DNA of 64,000 bases, taken from the NCBI RefSeq assembly GCF_000173075.1, contig NZ_ABVL01000011.1, positions 1-64,000 of the forward strand, in the 5' to 3' direction. Below are positions 61,902 through 64,000 of this stretch, piece after piece. The position numbers and the translations under genes are program-made. The notes under the pieces are model-generated. The model was not told the DNA's origin. It was given only the letters and a program-made list of their open reading frames with translations, and searched no databases. This DNA is from Chthoniobacter flavus Ellin428 (GTDB taxonomy: Bacteria; Verrucomicrobiota; Verrucomicrobiia; Chthoniobacterales; Chthoniobacteraceae). Every line of letters begins with the position of its first letter. The stretch's first letter is position 1.

Positions 61902-61974
61902 ATTCGCCGCCACCCTTTCTCCTCGTCTCCACGAGGTTGGCGCGGCACGCTCAGACTCGGAATTCAACCCCGGA

Positions 61975-62319
61975 ATGTCTATGTCTTCTCCAACCCAGCC
62001 CGCTTCGTTTCCCGACCCGCTACCCGATGAACTCAAGGCCATGCTTGAACTCAATCGCGACGCGCAAAGTGGCATTTGGGGTCAATACCTGTTCCTAAAT
62101 ATTGTCTTCTGGCTCGTCGCCGGATTCCTGGCGGCTGTGATCTTCCATTCCCACCTTTCGCCGGGATTGGTGAATGCGTTGTTTCCGTGTTTCCTACTGC
62201 AAAGCGCGTTAATTGGCCTGCAGGGTGCCGCGGAGCGTCGCGCCCAACGCCGTCTGCAATTGCTGCTCACCGTCATCCGCGGCATGCAGCATCGCAAGGA
62301 CGCGGCGTCGCTTTCCTGA
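61975..62319 (+). CDS. Small two-helix membrane protein, unknown
   Basis: 114 residues from ATG 61975 (ATG 61981 possible); a longer reading to 61756 begins inside repeat B. DPLPDELKAMLELNRDAQSG is followed by two hydrophobic segments (YLFLNIVFWLVAGFLAAVIF; LVNALFPCFLLQSALIGLQG) and a basic tail (RRAQRRLQLLLTVIRGMQHR). No family recognised. It is behind the retron cassette but separated from it by repeat B, so I do not count it as part of the system. Confidence 0.6.
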   Translation: MSMSSPTQPASFPDPLPDELKAMLELNRDAQSGIWGQYLFLNIVFWLVAGFLAAVIFHSHLSPGLVNALFPCFLLQSALIGLQGAAERRAQRRLQLLLTVIRGMQHRKDAASLS

Positions 62320-62401
62320 TCACCTCATTTCCCAGCGAATTCGGACATTGTCCCTAACAAATCGGCGCGCTAAAGCTTCGCTCCCTCACACTCTACTCCC
62401 C

Positions 62402-63154
62402 ATGCGTTTCCACACCCTCCTGACCCTTGCTCTCCTTTCGTCTGCTGCTTTCGCCGCCCAGCTTCCGGAGATTCCGAAAGAGTCCATCGCCAAGAAAGGC
62501 GAGTTGCTCTTCTCCGATGATTTCAATGGCACCACCCACGATGCGAAGTGGCATCGCGTGGTCGACACTTTCACCTTTGAAAACGGCGTCCTCAAGGGCA
62601 CCCAAACCCGCGATCAGGACGTCCCCGCGCAGGACGGCAAGCCGGCGGTCACCAAGCACGCTGCCGTCTACGGCCTCGAATTGCCCACCAAGGACAGCGT
62701 CGTCGAAGTGAAGATCCGTTTTGAAGGCAACACCCTGATGGACGTCGAGTTCGACGACCGCAAATTCACTGGCTCGCACTACGGCCATCTTTGCCGCGCC
62801 CAGGTCCTCCTCGACCAGGTGAAAATCCTCGACGAGCGCGACGGCACGCAGAGCAACCAGCTTATCGAGCTCCGCAAAGACCCGGTCAAGAACAAGGAGG
62901 AGATCGGCAAGCTCCTCTCGACCCACACCATCAGCTTCCCGCTCGCGCACAAGCTCGAGCAGGGCAAGTGGTACACGCTCGTCGTCGAGACCGTGGGTGA
63001 ACAAATGCGCGTGACCATCGACGGCACGCCGGTCGCCTACTTCAAGTCGCCGGGCATCGGCCACGAGACCAAGTCCAAGATCGAACTCGGTGTCTCCGGC
63101 AAGAGCGGCCTCTTCGACGACATCAAGGTCTGGAACGCTTCGCCGGCCAAGTAA
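62402..63154 (+). CDS. Exported LamG/DUF1080-like protein
   Basis: 250 residues from ATG 62402 with signal peptide LLTLALLSSAAFAA. ELLFSDDFNGTTHDAKWHRV, FTFENGVLKGTQTRD and KWYTLVVETVGEQMRVTIDG with VSGKSGLFDDIKVWNAS are typical of concanavalin-A-like jelly-roll domains (DUF1080 or LamG), common in exported carbohydrate-binding proteins of this phylum. The 83-bp upstream gap holds nothing recognisable. Confidence 0.8.
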   Translation: MRFHTLLTLALLSSAAFAAQLPEIPKESIAKKGELLFSDDFNGTTHDAKWHRVVDTFTFENGVLKGTQTRDQDVPAQDGKPAVTKHAAVYGLELPTKDSVVEVKIRFEGNTLMDVEFDDRKFTGSHYGHLCRAQVLLDQVKILDERDGTQSNQLIELRKDPVKNKEEIGKLLSTHTISFPLAHKLEQGKWYTLVVETVGEQMRVTIDGTPVAYFKSPGIGHETKSKIELGVSGKSGLFDDIKVWNASPAK

Positions 63155-63208
63155 GCTGCCAGCCGACAGCCCGAGGAACCCGCTCGATAAAACAGGGAAC
63201 AATCCTTC

Positions 63209-63245
63209 ATGGGACAATCGGCAGGTAATCTGCTGATTGTCCCAT
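63209..63245. terminator. Bidirectional terminator-like hairpin
   Basis: ATGGGACAATC (63209-63219) and GATTGTCCCAT (63235-63245) form an 11-bp perfect outer stem with an inner GCAG/CTGC pair; TTTGTTTTC follows on the plus strand. It separates two genes that converge (63154 and 63300). Confidence 0.75.
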
Positions 63246-63299
63246 TTGTTTTCCGCGTTCTCTCAAATGAATTCATCTCGCGAATTCGTTGCCGGTGTC

Positions 63300-64000
63300 C
63301 TATTCGCTCGTGACGGCGCTCCGCAGGAATTTCAATACCGCGGCCCGCGTCGGCAGGGCCGGTTGCGCCCCGAGTTTGGTGGTCGCGAGAGCGGCTGTGA
63401 CGTTGGCGAAGTGCGCGGCGTTCGGAATCGGTTGTCCTTCAGCGAGTGCCACGGCCAGGGCCGCGGCGAAGGCGTCACCCGCGCCGGTGGCGTCGATGGC
63501 TTTCACCCGCAGACGGGGAAGGTAGAAAGTGCGGAGGGGAACAGTGGATGGGGGACGGCGCACGGCCGACGCCGACTCGTGCCAGACGGCGAGGTTGCCT
63601 TGCCCCGCAGCGATGACGGTCGCGCGGAGGCCGAATTTGGTGAGCAAATATTCGGCGGCTATTTGGGCGGTGGAACCGTCCGTCACGCGGATGCCGGTGA
63701 GGGCCTCGGCTTCGTGTTCGTTGGCGCGCAGGACGGTGACGGTTCGCAAGAGCGCGGTTAGCTGTTTCGCGATATTCGGCGGCGGATTGCGCAAAGCCGG
63801 CGCTGGATCGAGGACGATGGGAACGCCGGCGCGATGAGCAAGGCGAGCAGCAGCGAGACTGGCCGTGAGGGGGACTTCGAATTGGAGAATGAGGACATCG
63901 GCGCCGGCGATAGCGCGAGCCACGGCAGGGCGCCGCACATCGGCCGCGCTGAGGCGCTGATTGGCGCCGGGAGACACGAGGATTTGTTTCTCGCCGCCGG
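63300..64000 (-). CDS. PfkB-family sugar kinase (ribokinase-like), 5' end missing
   Basis: C-terminal ~230 residues; reading continues beyond the window end, so the N-terminus is missing. ILVSPGANQRLSAADV, ADVLILQFEVPLTA, PIVLDPAPALRN, LRANEHEAEALTG and KAIDATGAGDAFAAALAVAL (ATP-binding, with the catalytic Asp in the GAGD motif) are typical of ribokinase. Phosphorylates ribose or a similar sugar. The GTG at 63977 is internal to the conserved reading and not a real start. Confidence 0.9.
   Translation of the reverse strand, partial: GGEKQILVSPGANQRLSAADVRRPAVARAIAGADVLILQFEVPLTASLAAARLAHRAGVPIVLDPAPALRNPPPNIAKQLTALLRTVTVLRANEHEAEALTGIRVTDGSTAQIAAEYLLTKFGLRATVIAAGQGNLAVWHESASAVRRPPSTVPLRTFYLPRLRVKAIDATGAGDAFAAALAVALAEGQPIPNAAHFANVTAALATTKLGAQPALPTRAAVLKFLRSAVTSE

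Noticed and set aside
61975-62319. Small membrane protein as a fourth retron protein
   Set aside because: It is separated from the RT by repeat B and lacks coupling to it; type XIII partner sets do not include it as far as I know.
1-64000. tRNA or rRNA genes
   Set aside because: No cloverleaf-like sequence with GTTCRA-type T-loop near a CCA end, and no rRNA-like stretch, was noticed in the intergenic gaps. A tRNA scan would settle this.

Overview
The window looks like a piece of a GC-rich Verrucomicrobiota chromosome (Chthoniobacterales/Spartobacteria-like is my guess; class level is inference). The evidence is the mix of sulfatases, DUF1501/DUF1552 Tat-exported proteins, a DUF1587/1592/1588/1585 'planctomycete cytochrome' protein, SGNH hydrolases, GH28/GH5/GH43-like enzymes and a secreted Gfo/Idh-like oxidoreductase, together with weak Shine-Dalgarno use and many intergenic palindromic repeats. 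No rRNA, tRNA or CRISPR array was seen.

Layout. 1-0.9 kb: 3' end of an IS1634/IS4-like transposase (frameshifted) abutting the 3' remnant of another gene. 1.3-6.9 kb: cardiolipin synthase, two small heat-shock proteins, a GspF-like protein, ribD and an unknown gene. 7.4-12.9 kb: a minus-strand housekeeping run nnrD/E - sppA - CPBP protease - thiL - tsaE - tsaB. 13.2-35.4 kb: exported catabolic genes: amidase, DUF6797 protein, DUF1552, a GH43-like protein, then a minus-strand chain sulfatase > esterase > GH5-like (the last two broken by a nonsense codon and a frameshift), a large haem-binding DUF1592 protein, a duplicated-domain exported protein, FAD oxidase, esterase, SGNH hydrolase, TIM-barrel epimerase and a double-thioredoxin protein. 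35.7-38.4 kb: five small minus-strand genes (VOC, PNPOx-like, DUF1348, AhpD-like, small membrane protein), divergent from a sigma-54 activator with a four-cysteine cluster. 40-56 kb: membrane phosphatase, sulfatase, DUF1501, Gfo/Idh, Kef-type antiporter, GH28, SGNH, small membrane proteins, DUF2062, metallophosphatase and a VOC protein.

56.3-61.7 kb is the most interesting part: a four-component cassette that I read as a type XIII-like retron. It has an ARM/HEAT-repeat protein, a winged-helix + SWIM zinc-finger protein (4-bp overlap), a 226-nt structured region whose ends form a 24-bp helix and which holds a 27-bp inner hairpin (candidate msr-msd), and a retron-type reverse transcriptase with NAxxH, YADD and VTG motifs and an unusual N-terminal membrane/proline-rich extension. 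Retrons are tripartite anti-phage systems; the ARM + WH-SWIM pair is known as the partner set of type XIII. The cassette is bracketed by two intergenic repeats. The window ends with a small membrane protein, a LamG-like exported protein and a truncated PfkB sugar kinase.

At least two multi-copy repeat families with terminal inverted repeats (about 220 bp; four copies and two copies) and several single palindromes occupy most intergenic gaps. All coordinates were derived by reading; no search or folding program was run.
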